Made by a program: the position numbers and the translations under genes. The notes below the pieces were generated by a model. It searched no databases, was not told the DNA's origin, and saw nothing but the letters and a program-made list of their open reading frames with translations. From Selaginella moellendorffii (lineage: Eukaryota > Streptophyta > Lycopodiopsida > Selaginellales > Selaginellaceae), in the NCBI RefSeq assembly GCF_000143415.4, contig NW_003314293.1, forward strand, positions 1,198,431-1,262,430: a stretch of DNA of 64,000 nt, in the 5' to 3' direction. Of the stretch, positions 1 to 12,535 are shown one piece after another (within the stretch, counting starts at the first letter, position 1; the number at the start of each line of letters is the position of its first letter).

Positions 1-2887
1 GTCTAGCAATACCAACCTCCTGTCGTCATGGTAGTAAGGAAAGAGTGTCCGTAAGGACTGGCCGATAGGTAACTTTTGATATCCAAAGTCACATTCGTGA
101 TACTCTCCCCCCCTTAGGGAAGATTGATGTCCTCGTCGATGCATACGCCAGTCTAGACCACTGCAGCCAAGGAAACAAATTCACGGTGATCACACTATGT
201 GAGAAATGCATCAACTTAAATGAGTTAGGGTAACCCCTTTATCTAAAATGGATGTGCTACCAACTTAGACACCTTCCGGCTGTCACCAACAAGGAAATAA
301 CCAATGGAGTTAGCTACCCTTGCTGCTTTGGGTGTGACCCAGCTTACAGAAGTGTGATACACCCCTGCCCACAGGGACATAGAGAGAGAAGCCAGAGGCC
401 CCAACCCTCTTGAGCAAAGAAACCAAACCCGTCGGTAAGGTTTAGATAGACTACTGTAAACAGACACTTAGAGTTGTTTACACAGTCACACCCTTTTAAT
501 AGAATAAGAAACATCGACAAAGAGGCAGGTGATGTGACCAGTTGAGAGTAGCTACCCCATGACTAGAGATTTCACCATGCACATGAAGTGCCAAAGCCAG
601 TTTGCCTATACTGGCCCAAACTCAAAGATCAATAGAGGGACAATATCAAAATCATAGACAATGATATCTTAGAGACTTAATTATCAATGAATAAAGCCTA
701 ATTTAGAACACAAAAGTATTCCAAATAAGTTATCATCCGATAAACCAGTATTTGAGTATAGAAACCACCAAGATCATCATTTTTGGAAACATAGAATTCA
801 CCATCCAACAAAACTTAATAGCAACTGTATCATTAAGAAAACTCAATGATAAAACTTAACTATCAAATATTGTAGAAAGCGTGCTAAACTATTTATAAAA
901 GACAACTAAGAGAATACAAAGTATCATCAACAGGCAAGCACAATGCTTGCGAATGTATCACCCAAAGGAAATAACATTCTAATCTATTAGAATAAACTCG
1001 AGCAACAATCAACATAACAAAATGAATACGGTAATACCAATAAACACTCATTCATATTAACTATCACACTAGCCAATATGAATAGATCCCAGTCAATAAT
1101 ACAATGGAACTAGAGTTGCTCAAGCAAGGGTTAGCAACATTCTATCGATGTCTCGAACTCAAGAGACCAATCCATAGCAAACCACAAAGAACATGTGGTA
1201 ATGCAAAAAGCCAAAAGCCATCAAAGGAAACAACTAACCATCATGAAAGATTATCAATCATCCCATCAAAAAGAGATATGCATAATCATCATCAAAGAAA
1301 GAATCCACCATCCCGAAGAATAATAAATCATTCTATATCAATAATACTCAAGCAAAACCTTTTAATAAAGATAATCAACTATCCTAGATGATAGTCAATC
1401 ATCACCAATGATTGCTAATGAGTTAGCTATGCTTTCCTCAACAACTTTTAGTAAATGGAGCAATGAGCATAAAACCCAAAGAACTAAAAGCTTGAAAAAG
1501 CATATAGCCAAGTCTTGCCTAACAATGATTACAAATTTCGTATGAACTAACTTCAATGTTAAAGAAGAAATCATGGTATAATCCACAATATCCTCTTCAA
1601 TACATCCATAAGTTAAACTTCATAATGCAAAGCTAATGAAGAGCACAATCCAAAAGCTAAACACAATGAAGTTATGCTCAACAAGTGATCATCAAATAGA
1701 TCCTCCATAAATCCATCTATAGCAGATGTAACTCACTTCATAACACGCACAAGAAGAATCATCAATGATTAATATATTCCAACTCAAATCTAATAAAGAT
1801 TCAAATATTTCAATATCAATCACTAACTCTTCCCATCGTAAAGTTAGTATAGTCCACAACTAAATCACTTTTCAAGGAAAAGCTAAAGCTCAACCCCTAC
1901 TAAATAATCTCGTCTAGAACACAACTAACTTAACTTGCCACTCAGCTCATTTGAATGCTAACATAGTTGCTAACTAGCAAATGCACTCAAAACTCAAAAC
2001 TAATCCAACACCAAGCTACTCAAGGAGCAATAACAAAGTTCCCCAGAGAAGAATTGAGCATTGTAACCAAAGCCTTTTAATAACAAACCTAGACAAAATG
2101 ATTTAGCGCTCCACTACTATCTATCCCACAACTCATCACTTGTAAGACCATCATTTCCAATATGCATCATAGTAGGGACTCCTGATTGCATGATATGAAT
2201 ACAAGCAATGAGTCACACCTCATTGCAAATCATCTCTCTAAAAGAGAAAATGATTTACGTGTTTCATCCTTCATCCCTGACGACTCTCTTTTCGGTCTCT
2301 ACTTTGACCAAACCTCAAGCTTGCTTTCACACTGCCTTCAGTCTAATCCAAGAAAAGTTTATAAGAGAGTATAGCAATGACTACTTGAACCAATAGACTA
2401 ATCCCTATAGTCTTGATTGATCCACTTATAATCATGCTTAGGAAGGATCCATTAGTGCCATGCTAAATAGCTACGGACCAGCCTATTTGCCACTCATAGC
2501 AAACCTAGGGGAGGCTTACTTTCACCCATGGTACATGGAATAACTCATGGAACCACTATTAGGCTGACATTAATCCTGCCAACTCAAAGTGTAACCTTGA
2601 GTTGCTAATTCACCTCACTCACGAGCCTAAGTGCAAACTCATGCTAACGTGCCTCACTCACGAGCCCAAGCGTAAACTCGTGCTAACAAAACATCTCAAA
2701 TCCATTTTATGAGCTCAAGAGAAAGCTCATATAATACGGTACAAAAAGGTAACCAAATCCATACCCAAGGAATGATTGCAAAGCCTTTGCACCCAAATGT
2801 GTACCCACTCGGATCATTGTTTTCATCTCTATGTATGCAACGAGACTAGTTGCCCAATCTCATTGGATAATACTCACTAAGGCTCAT
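1..2887. other. Non-coding AT-rich stretch, likely inside of an LTR element
   Basis: I find no believable coding region here; the reading frames are short and low in complexity. A primer-binding-site-like sequence lies at the right edge next to an LTR, so this stretch is probably the internal part of a leftward-running non-autonomous LTR retrotransposon whose other end is outside the window. A short tandem duplication is listed separately. This is inferred from position, not from homology. Confidence 0.4.
2613..2688. repeat. Tandem duplication of a ~38-bp unit
   Basis: Two adjacent copies (2613-2651 and 2652-2688) both begin CCTCACTCACGAGCC and end in CTAAC, with a few substitutions between them. 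No function is apparent. Confidence 0.7.
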
Positions 2888-2901
2888 CCTCTAATACCAA
2901 A
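2888..2901 (-). promoter_or_regulatory. Primer-binding site (tRNA-iMet-like), minus strand
   Basis: On the minus strand this reads TTTGGTATTAGAGG, a two-mismatch version of the plant initiator-tRNA primer site TGGTATCAGAGC. It directly abuts the TG/CA boundary of an LTR at 2902. Its side of the LTR implies an element that extends leftward. Confidence 0.5.
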
Positions 2902-4284
2902 TGTAGCGCTCATGGTTTTGACCCTTTATCCTATGGTGATTTACCATAGGATAACACCACGAAGCAGAACTTAAATCCTCTTTATGCCACATGACACATG
3001 CCATGTGTCCAAGGACAATGGTGCAGAACCCGAGTTTCAAAGCCTTGGGCCACTGAATGAAAGAACAGTGCCAAAATCCCAAGTATGGAGCTAAGGAGCA
3101 ATGGCACTAGGGCACGGAATGACTCCTGAGCATATAGCCCAAGGAGCGAAGGGATAGGAGCATAGAGTGACTTGGAACAATTCTAGAGCATCCAGCATCC
3201 TAATGCTAGGACCAATATGCAAAACGGAGTTAAACGAAGTCTGGCGCTATTTCAGCATACTAGTGGCCTAATACGAAGACATGGGTACTCCATCAGTTAA
3301 CATGGTGTAGAGCTTGGGCTTAGACCCAATGTAGCGCATGTGATCATGGGATGAGATTTGAATATACTGTCACCGTGGATCCTTGGAACCTTGGGGGATA
3401 AATGGGGATAAAATAGCCACTAAGGGCTCTCTCATCAAGCAATTGCCCCTTTTCCAGTTGGCTTAAGGGGAGAGAGATAAGGTGCATTACAGTTGGTATC
3501 GGAGCAAATGACACGGGTTCGATTCCCATTGATTAGTCTACTTAAAAATATAATATACCCTTGAGCAAGGTATATTCCTACCCCTAAATTTGAAATCGTA
3601 CGTATTGGGCATTCATGCGTACGCCTTTCCTCTTGTGTGGAGATCCACGGACGAAGGTATCCACCGTGGGACTACGGTACGGGTGGATGACTAGTTGCCT
3701 CACATGGAATAGCTAGTCTACACAATGGAAGGATTAGTAGATTGAGTGTGGAAATGGAGGTGCTATTTTCCCTTGGCTTAGTAAGAGTTGCTAGTCAATA
3801 GTCAATGAGGACATTGACATCTCTGAAGGGGGTTGAGTGTAGCGCATGTGATCATGGGATGGTATCGGAGGCCAATTGGAAAAGGGGCAATTGCTTGATG
3901 AGAGAGCCCTTAGTGGCTATTTTATCCCCATTTATCCCCCAAGGTTCCAAAGATCCACGGTGACAGTATATCCAAATCTCATCCCATGATCACATGCGCT
4001 ACACCCAAGCCGGATGCAAAACAAGGACAGGCACGCAAGCAGGAGCTAGACTATGCCTTAGGTTGGTCAGCCATGCCTAACCTACCCACTATCCCTACTA
4101 TACACACTTTGGGCTTTCATCCCAAGCCTCCCTTAGTATCAAGAGTTAGTCTTTGGGACAAGCTTGAAACTTATTAAATATGGAATATCCCTAGATTGCG
4201 AATTTGAAAATGGGACAAACACCATTATGTCCACCATTGACACATGACCGACATTGACCACGTGGTCAAAGTTGGTGCCTAACA
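2902..4284 (-). repeat. LTR of a gypsy-type element, split by a TRIM-like insertion
   Basis: In plus coordinates it starts TGTAGCGC and ends CCTAACA. On the minus strand it therefore runs TGTTAGG...GCGCTACA, with the TG...CA ends expected of an LTR. A purine tract abuts one end (4285-4297) and a primer site abuts the other (2888-2901). It could thus be the 3' LTR of the family-1 gypsy on its right and the 5' LTR of an element on its left. About 0.7 kb remains once the nested insertion 3330-4003 is removed. Near 4106 it carries the AAAGCCCAAAG block seen in the other LTR families here. Boundaries are inferred. Confidence 0.5.
3330..4003 (+). mobile_element. TRIM-like LTR element with an inverted 3' end
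   Basis: The first 162 bp (3330-3491) start TGTAGCGC and end TTACA, and are followed at once by a primer site (TTGGTATCGGAGC, 3493-3505), like the 5' LTR of a terminal-repeat retrotransposon in miniature. At 3838-3861 a second direct LTR copy begins after a purine tract but stops after 24 bp. From 3871 to 4003 the LTR appears again in reverse complement. The insertion therefore ends with inverted repeats of about 130 bp. A perfect 5-bp target duplication CCCAA flanks the whole unit (3325-3329 and 4004-4008), so it inserted, or was rebuilt, as one piece. No coding capacity. Confidence 0.75.
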
Positions 4285-6634
4285 ATTCTTCCCCCCCAAC
4301 AAAGTCCTTGTCCCAAGGACGAGTTGTACTAGTGATCACCCTTTCTGGGGAACCTTGCTCAAGCTCTTGGTCCATCTTCCACAGCTGTATACATCAAGGA
4401 GGCATTGGGCTCGTCACTCTGAGATAGTACACCTTTCAACTGGCTGACATAAAATACCAGATGAATTTTCACCCCAGCTGGCAGCCACACCCAATAAGCC
4501 GCTTTACCAATGCGCTCTAGCAGTTCATATGGACCAGTATATCGATGGGAAAGTTTATCACTCTTCCTTGTCCGTAAAGGCACCAAGGTGTTCCGCTGCT
4601 CACTTGACGAAAAAATCACTCGCACAAAGACGAGATCACCCACCTTATATTCCCGGAATTGGTGATGCTCATTGGCAAACTTCTCCGCTCTATCTTGAGC
4701 TGCTTGCAAATTCCGTTTGCACACCACCAGAATCCCATCAAGTTCTGTGGCCAAATCAGTTGCCTCGGAATCAAGCTTATCTTGAACGTCTTTACTCAAA
4801 TGCAAACCCAACTCCACCACTTTTCGAGGATGCCTTCCAAACATGGCAAAATAAGGACTTAGTTTGGTTCCACTGTGTTGGCTATTGTTGTAAGCAAACT
4901 GCACCAACGGAAGATATAGATCCCACTGTCCTTGCCTTTGACCAATGCTACAACGTAGCATATCCTTCACCACCTGATTCACACGCTTGGTTTGCCCATC
5001 CATCTGAGGATGATCTCCACTCGAGAGTTTCAAAGTCACTTGCATAGCCTTTGCAAAGCTTTTCCAAAATCCACTAGTGAACTTTGAATCTCGATCACTA
5101 ATGATATCCTCCGGCAAACCAAAATCAGGAAAAACCTTCTCCAAGTAAACCGCAGCCAAGTCTGAGGCAATGACAGTCTTCCGAAGAGCCAACAACCGCA
5201 CATACTTCGTCAACCGATCCACTATGACCCATACTTGCTCCTTTTGCCTCTGTGTTCGTGGCAAACAAGTGATGAAGTCCATAGAGATACTACACCAACA
5301 GCTCTGAGGAATAGGTAAAGGTTGCAAAAGTCCCCCCGGCTTCTCCCATGGCACCTTAACCCGTTGACAAAGCTTGTGTGATTTACAATACTTGAGGATA
5401 TCAGCCTTCATATTCCTCCAATAAAAGTTGCGCTTAATCAACTCATACGTCTTTTTCCCCCCAAAATGACCGGCCTCTTGACAATCATGATAGTGGAATA
5501 AAACTTGAGTAATTAACGCATCCATCCATGGCAAATATACATGGCCATTGTAGTAGAGAATCCCATCCACCAATGAGAAAGGGGCTTCCATCTAGTCTCG
5601 CAAAGAGGCCACCTCAGCATCCTGAGCCTGAGCATGCTCAACCAACTGCCCAAACTCGCTGACCACCTTACTCAAATGATGACAAAATCGTGTTTGTAAC
5701 GTCGTCACATGACGAACACGAGATAACGCATCTGCCACCACATTTGATTTTCCCGGACGATGCTCAATAGGAAACTCCCCAAACTTCATGAGTTTGACCA
5801 TCCAACGAGCTTGCCTAGTGTTCAACTCCTTCTGTGTGAAAAGATACACAAGTGGTTTGTGATCTGTCAACACCACAAACATTGCACCATAAAGATAGTG
5901 CCACCACGTCCGCAAAGCATGAACAATAGAGAGTAACTCTTGCTCATATGTGGAATAGCGTTGCTCCGCGGAATTCAAAGTTTGACTCTCATATGCAATA
6001 GGCTGTCCCTCTTGCATGAGAACTCCTCCCAGTGCATAACCACTCGCATCACATGTCACCTCGTAAGGTTTCGATGGATGAACAATGCGAAGCATTGGAG
6101 TCTCGCTCAACAATCGCTTCAGCACCACAAAACTCTCCTCTTGTGGCTTCTTCCACTCGAATGGCACATTCTTGCGTAACAATAGTGTCAAAGGAATAGC
6201 CACCTCTGCAAACTTATGCTGGAAACATCGGTAGAAACTAGCCATACCAAGAAAACTGTGCAACTCAGCCACTGTAGTCGGTGTAGGCCAATTTTCCACT
6301 ATAGCCACCTTCCTTGGATCTGTCTTGACACCCTTAGATGTTACAATATGGCCTAGATATTCCACCTTTGACTTTGCAAATTCACATTTGCTCTTCTTCG
6401 CATAAAGTTTGCTATCTCGGAGTAACAAAAGAACCTTGCGCAAATGTACCCTATGCTCCTCCATATTCTTGCTAAAAACAAGAATATCGTCCAAGAAAAT
6501 CTCCACAAACTCATGAAGATAACGCCCAAATACCTTTGTCATCAACCGAGTAAATGTGGCCGGTGCATTCGTCAAACCAAACGGCATAACTGTAAATTCA
6601 AAATGTCTGAAGCTTGTGTTGAATGCCGTCTTGG
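4139..6634 (-). pseudogene. pol: Ty3/gypsy pol fragment (RT, RNase H, integrase), family 1
   Basis: Read on the minus strand, the product begins inside reverse transcriptase (VMPFGLTNAPATF, then the FLDDILVFS catalytic loop). It continues through RNase H (CDASGYALGGVL; TDHKPLVYLF), the integrase zinc-binding HHCC region (ELIKRNFYW; CQRVKVPWEK) and the integrase core (SMDFITCLP; IISDRDSKFTSGFW; DHPQMDGQTKRVNQ). It ends in a tail reaching the LTR without an obvious chromodomain. Gag, protease and the first part of RT are missing: near 6634 the sequence passes abruptly into LARD-B DNA. A TAG at about 5592 splits the frame where the plus-strand copy (52321) has Gln. It is therefore a truncated, dead copy of the family seen at 49257-53005. 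Confidence 0.9.
4285..4297 (-). promoter_or_regulatory. Polypurine tract of family-1 gypsy
   Basis: The minus strand reads GGGGGGGAAGAAT directly before the LTR start TGTTAGGCACC. This is the position and composition expected of the plus-strand primer of an LTR retrotransposon. Confidence 0.6.
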
Positions 6635-6701
6635 TGCCTTTTGGATTCTTTCCCATGGTTCCCATGGCTCTTTTCTTAGCCATTAGTCTTTTGCTGCTAT
6701 C
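6635..6701 (-). mobile_element. Remnant of LARD-B beyond the LARD-A insertion
   Basis: The reverse complement of this stretch matches the LARD-A internal region near 11790-11860 (GAGCAAAAGA... AGAATCCAA), with many substitutions. It continues the LARD-B sequence interrupted at 14319. Below 6634 the sequence changes to gypsy pol, so LARD-B is truncated or recombined here. Confidence 0.65.
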
Positions 6702-8452
6702 TGTGAGACACAAAATCCCTAGGCCCCAAAGTGGAGCCGGAAAGGGTGCCACGTGGTAGTGGCCGAAGCGAGAGCCAAACGAGCGTAACACGTTTGGACC
6801 AAAAGCTCCGACTTGAAAAGTCAAGAGCGGGAGTGGAACTCCCAACGAAGTGCTCGAGGAACGAGCACGAAGCGATCAAAAGGCGAGGCTCCAAAAAGGG
6901 ACCCAAAAGGGCCAACACATGACACGTGGGAGTGTCCGAGATGGACTCGAGTTGGAGTCCGAAGTGGAGTCCGAGATGGACCCGAGTTGGAGTCCGAAGT
7001 GGAGTCCGAGATGGACCCGAGTTGGAGTCCGAAGTGGAGTCCGAGATGGACCCGAGTTGGAGTCCGAAGTGGAGTCCGAGATGGACCCGAGTTGGAGTCC
7101 GAAGTGGAGTCCGAGATGGACCCGAGATGGAGTCCGAGATGGAGTCCGAAGTGGAGTCCGAGGTGGACCCGAGATGGACCCGAGTTGGAGTCCGAAGTGG
7201 AGTCCAAGATGGACCCGAGATGGACCCGAAATGGAGTCCGAGATGGAGTCCGAGATGGACCCGAGATGGAGTCCGAGATGGACCCGAGATGGACCCGAGA
7301 TGGAGTCCGAGATGGAGTCCGAGATGGAGTCCGAAGTCGGGACCCGATACCGAGACCGAGGCCGAGGCCGAGACCGAGCCCGAGCCCGAGCCCGAGTCCG
7401 AGCCCGAGTCCGAGTCCGAGTCCGAGTCCGAGTCCGAGTCCAAGTCCGGAGCCTGAGAGGGTGAAAGCCCAAAGCGTTCGTCTCCCAGACCCTGGGGGGT
7501 TTGGTGAGCTCCAAAAGTATAGTAGGGGGAGGACTGCAGTGGAGCCAGTTTGGCCAGGAAAGGCCAGTTTGGCCCAGGACGGCCGGACCCAGTGTTGGGT
7601 GATGAGCTGCCCACTGGGAAGTCCAAGACTAGAGTGAACACGGACCGACAAGCGGGGTAGCTTGGTGAAGTGTTCAAGAGCCGGCTCTAGTTCCCCCGGG
7701 AGATCGACTGGCCGATGCTCCCAGTCCAAGTGTGGGTGGCACTACCTACTTGGATACCTGGTGTGGCTCAACGGAACCTCGCTCTAAGCCCATGGCTAGA
7801 GCACCTAAAGACGAAAGGCGGGGAGAGTACCCATGAGGCTTGCGTAAGGCCACGGTGTTCCGAAATGGTGTCCCAAAGTCCCAGACTGTGGAAAGGAAGA
7901 GGGGTAGCCCTCCGGTGTGGTGACCAAGGACACAGTCACACAGTGAGGAAGTCCTAGAGGATAGTGGGACTTAGTGGTCGGGCCGGTGGGCCTCGATCCA
8001 GTGGCAGTGTTAGCGAACACAGCCAAGGACAGAAAGGGACTTGGTGGGGACCGGAACAGAGATATTGGGGAAGGCTATTCCCCATGTCTGTAGGCATCCT
8101 AAGGATGTTAAGGAGTGGATCTGGGACGACCACTCATGGACGGATGACCCAGTCTTTGAGAGACGGGATTGGAATGTAGGTGGTGTTGGACCACCAGTGT
8201 GACCAAGGTAAATGGGCATGGCCTTAGCGTAACGGGCCGATATGTTGGTGGTACCTTGGGGTGTCGATCATGGGATCGGACACGTGGAGCACTTGGACCA
8301 AGTGCTAAGGTTGAGTGGCATGGATGCCATTCTCGGGGCTAGCAAGCCCCAAGTCCTGAGTTGGGCTTATGGAGGTTGTGAATGAGACTCCTCCAAGTGG
8401 TCGGAGGTGTGGTTAAGTGACTAAAGTAGAATGGAAAATTTAGTCGCTTACA
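6702..8452 (+). repeat. LARD-A 5' LTR
   Basis: This LTR is 1751 bp with TG...CA ends. It contains a long tandem array (6940-7450), then the conserved block GTGAAAGCCCAAAGC (7460s) and CCAAAAGTATAGTAGGG (7510s), which recur in other LTR families of the window and probably mark the promoter/transcription-start region. The long open frames across the array are by-products of its repeat length and are not genes. Confidence 0.9.
6940..7450. repeat. Tandem array of GGAGTCCGA / GGACCCGA units, then CCGAGT hexamers
   Basis: Irregular 12- and 15-bp units (variants of GATGGAGTCCGA, GATGGACCCGA and GTTGGAGTCCGAA) fill the first about 400 bp. A (CCGAGT/C) hexamer run follows to 7450. The unit lengths keep all six frames partly open, which creates spurious ORFs rich in Ser, Arg, Glu and Pro. 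Confidence 0.95.
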
Positions 8453-8454
8453 AT

Positions 8455-8467
8455 TTGGTATCGGAGC
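8455..8467 (+). promoter_or_regulatory. Primer-binding site of LARD-A
   Basis: TTGGTATCGGAGC begins 2 bp after the 5' LTR. It differs at one base from the plant initiator-Met tRNA complement and is the same variant used by the chromovirus and the TRIM here. Confidence 0.85.
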
Positions 8468-11400
8468 TGTTCCTTAGTCCGACTTTTATTGGTGCTCAAG
8501 TATATCACCACTAGTGTTGGCATCGGAAGGTCCGAGGAGTGGGCCTATCCTTGAGGAGTAGCAAGTCGGGAAGACATGGCTCCCCATTACAGTTCATGTG
8601 TGAACTTGTAGACGAGGTGGTGGATAGAAAAGGGCCAATAATGGAACGACTTTGGGATCTTGGGAACAATGCAAGGTTTTCCTCATTGAGTTGAGGATGT
8701 GATCCAGATGAGCATTTGTCTCAGCAAATTGGCTAAGGTTGTTGTGGTAAACAACTAAAGTTGGGATCACGGGAAAGATAGAGACTCCAAAACAATAAAG
8801 GAGTCACAAGTTTATCCTCACATGGTTGAGGCTGGTGCTCATGAAGGTGAGACCGGAATGGATGACCATGAGAGGTCAAGTATGGATGAGGACACGAGTC
8901 CTCGAAATGGTAGCCGGGGCTACCTCTAATAAATGCTGGAACAACCCAAGGAGTTGGGGGTGTATTAAGTGGATGAGTTGGTATTCTCATCACATGGACA
9001 AGTAGTCCTAAGGGGCAAAGGTTGCCCCCAGAGAACAAAATCAAGTGTCGGAGTAACACCTGTGAAAATAGTCCTTTTGAGTAGGACAGGAATGCAAGAA
9101 GTGTATTCCAGTGAGCTAGTGCCTCACAAGTAGGACCTTACGGGTCTGTGGATTAACCAAGTCCAAAACTGCTGGATGACTCAAATAGAGTCAAGGGATG
9201 GTCCTAAAAGGACTGATGGAAGCATTTGGACTGAGGTGTGTTGTACCCCACAAAGGATGCGGGGGGGATCATAGGATCCAAGGATGAGAACAGAGGGTAT
9301 CTCATCGATGGCAAAATGTGCCATGCTAAAGTCGTGGGAAAGGTGTTCCCAAAAAAGAAAACAACTTTGACACAAAGTTGTGTGTGACCTCTATGGTGTA
9401 GTGCTAACGGATGGTTGGCATGAGAAAGAGTGGCATTGGTCTTGGCAAAGACTTAGACACAAAGAAGAAGTGTCATAGAGGTAGGCTCGTGGAGCCGATG
9501 GTGTGGAGACACCAAATGTGCCAAGGTGTGATACCTTGAGGCTATGTTGGTGGGTTCATGAGAACCCCTTGCCAAAGGAATCCCAATGGAAATGGGAATG
9601 GCATAGCCTAAGCTGGAGAGCATGCAGTTGGAGTGTGGTGACCCAGATAATGATGGAGGTGTGAAAGCACCAAGCAATGAGTTGTAGGACTTGACAACTA
9701 TGAGGCAACTAAGCAAGAGGTGCAAAATAACTGGTTAAACGGGTAGAAGGTAGCTACCCAAGACTTCTAGCATAGGGAAGTCGGATATACCCTTGCGGGG
9801 GATAAGTTGCTTATGTTGCGATATAGTAAGTCAATGTCATAAAAGGAAATACTCATTGTCAAGAAAGCCATCATTGGGACACCTGAACACTCTAGAACAC
9901 CAGAAGGTGGTGTTTGATGTCGCGAGGGCAATGGATAAAGCCCAAGGGACTAAGTCCCTAACGAATGATGGATAGAAGATGCTATCCAAATGTCCAACGT
10001 TGCGGAGACAGGAGAGGACTGTCTACCCAAGTTGGACAAAGCCAAAAATGGAATTTTGGCAAGGCTAGTGATGGGCATGTAAAGGCCCATAAGCAACAAT
10101 GTAATCCCAGTGTGTGGGATTATAAGGTGAGCATACCCGGATTGAGGAACCACTCCCTGGGCTATTGGGTAGGTTCATCCCTAAGAATACTTGCTAAGGC
10201 ATGATAGAAAGTGCAAAGCTATCCTCCTGATCTGGAGGAGAATGACCGAAGGAAAGGTGTGAAGCCAAAGGCAAGTAGTATTGGGATGGAACTGAACCAT
10301 AGAAATCGAAGGGCATAACCAAGGTTGGTTATGCCAGCTGGGAGTGGGGAATCAAGTGGGGGCTCGAGGGTGTTGCCGCTAGCAACCGTGACGCCATGGA
10401 GAGTCTAAGTTATGGAATTGTCCATGTTAGACTATGTGGCATTTGGAAGGCTTGCAAAAGGGAGGCCTTAGCAAGCTGAGGGACAGAGTTCCTTCAAGGT
10501 TCCCAAAGACGATTCTAGGTAGCTTAGTACCTAGAAAGGCCAAGTGTAAATGGTTCATGGAATGCGCGAAATCAGAGTGGCGCAGCAGAAGCGTGGTCTT
10601 GAAGCTTGCCATGAGGCAAGGCTATCAAGGGTAGGGAAGTAGTTCCCGAGTGTTCAAAGAGAGGGCTTTGAACGAAAGTCGATGGTCAAGGATTTTCACG
10701 CTTATGCAGGAACCATGTTACAGTGGTCGGAGAACTTGCCAAGCGAGATTGGCACGTCGGGGGAACAAATACCCTAGTTGAAGGTGATAACTTCAAAAAG
10801 GGTGGGCCATGGGGCCGAGCATGGAGGAGTCCATGCATGATCACAGACATGTCAAGTGAGAGGACTTGGCAGTGTGGAGGAACTAGGTTCCTAAGCTGTG
10901 ATCTGTAGCGTGCTTTAAAAATAAGTTGGTGCACCGGCGTGGGGAGTCACGCCAGGCATCTTGTGTGATGCCGTCCGTAGATGCATATACGGAGGTTGGG
11001 TTCGAGTCCCGACCCTCTAGTGCTTGGGTTCGAGTCCCAAATCACTAGGGCGTGGTGATGGTTTGGAATATGGGGACACTCATATTTCGGTGGTCATGGA
11101 CTCTCAGTGGGGAGACTGGTTTGGGCACACCGCCAAGCGAGGGATGCCTCGGAGTCGTGATGCACGGTTAGATTGCTTAGTGTGAAAGCTTAGCATATCT
11201 AACTTGAACGCTTTGGTGCAAGTGGCACCAAGGTCGTGGTGAGTGAGATGGGGACACCTAATCTCAGTTGCTATGAACCCTTGGCTGTAAAGGCTGGCTT
11301 GGGTGCACCGCCAAGTGTGGGGGATGCCCCCGGGGTTATAGTCAACAACTTGGAGGTCTAGAAGACCAAGTACCTCTTGGCAACTCTGTTAAGGTGCCAA

Positions 11401-12535
11401 GGTGAGATCACTAGGTGATCTTATGGCCAGATAAGGACAAGGTCCTTGGTTGGTTAAGGAACGAAGTTCCTGGTTCAAAATGTTGAAATTGAACTGTTTA
11501 AGGTGGTGTGGCTTGGTCGTGATGACCAAGTGGGAAGAGCACATAAGGGAAATAAACTATGTCCGTGCGATGGCATAGTGAGTCCGAGGAAAGTAGTCTC
11601 TATAAAAGACCCATGGGAGGGTCACGAAGTTGGGCCGTGGATAGAGCCCATAGCAGAAGATGCTAAAGAGACGTACTAGGGGTGAACATCCTCCGGACCT
11701 GGCAAAGAAGAGTCTTTGCTATGGAACCGAAACAATACCTCAAGAAGGGAGGTAGAGATTCGATGTTGCTTGGTGCAACAATCAACGGATAGGAGCAAAA
11801 GATGAGTGGCCAAGATAGGGCCGTGGAATCCCTTGGAAGGAATCCAAGAGACAAAGTTAGGCGAGGAACACTAATGTGTTGGACGCTAACAAGTTGCGGG
11901 AAAGGAAGTGTGTTTCCAATGAGGGATTCCGAAATGCTCCGATTTGGCGAAAGTGGAAGCTCCAAGGGAGGGAGCGGTAAAGTAGCCAAATGATAGGGCC
12001 ATGAACAGCCCTAGCACAAAGTATGATAACTGGAACTTTGGCACGAAATAGAAGAGAGGATGATGGTGCCCTCGAGTAGAGAACTTCCTAGGATGGGAAG
12101 TGGAGTTGCACAAAAAGGTGCAAGGCAAGGTGTCGGAGACACCTAGGAAATTGACTCCAAGAAGTCAAAAGAGTAAAAGTTCCAAGGTGCAAACGTTCAA
12201 TAGATGGAAATTGAGACTACTTGAGAAGGAGTAGTGGGATTGACTTAGAGAAGGGTCTCTAAGAGGTTTAGCGAGAACTAAACCAATAAAAGGAGAGAAC
12301 CACTACATGTGGTCCAATCAGTCTCTAAGTTGGAGAGACTACCCTCCTTAGAGGATAGGCAAGGCATGGTGAGCCTTTGGTGTCAAACCATTGAGGCATA
12401 TGCAAAAGGCATGGTGAGCCTTCAATGTCAAACCCTTGACAAATATTGGCTAGGTGCCAAGGATGGAAATGGTAACACATGCGAGTGTTACTTTACAAAA
12501 TGGCTTACCGTTTGATGAGGACATCGAACTTTGTC
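8468..12535 (+). other. Non-coding internal region of LARD-A
   Basis: No gag, protease, RT or integrase motif can be found in any frame. Around 10985-11040 there are two GGTTCGAGTCCC motifs next to a block that also occurs, in reverse, in the 3' non-coding part of the chromovirus at 36850-36960. This suggests common descent of that segment. Confidence 0.75.

Noticed and set aside
6697-7729. Long open frames (up to 326 codons) on both strands across 6697-7729, 12450-13590 and 18558-19558
   Set aside because: They arise from tandem arrays whose unit lengths keep all frames open inside LTRs. The proteins are repeats of Ser, Arg, Glu, Asp and Pro with no domain, and six frames are open at once.
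8315-8335. Additional copies of the 22-bp palindrome outside the transposon (TGGCATGGATGCCA at about 8318 and 14179)
   Set aside because: It is only 14 bp long, lacks the central GGCC region and occurs as part of the LARD LTR. It looks coincidental.
10985-11045. tRNA gene or SINE suggested by GGTTCGAGTCCC (B-box-like) motifs
   Set aside because: No matching A box, cloverleaf or poly-A/T tail is seen nearby, and the motif is part of a repeated non-coding block of LTR elements.
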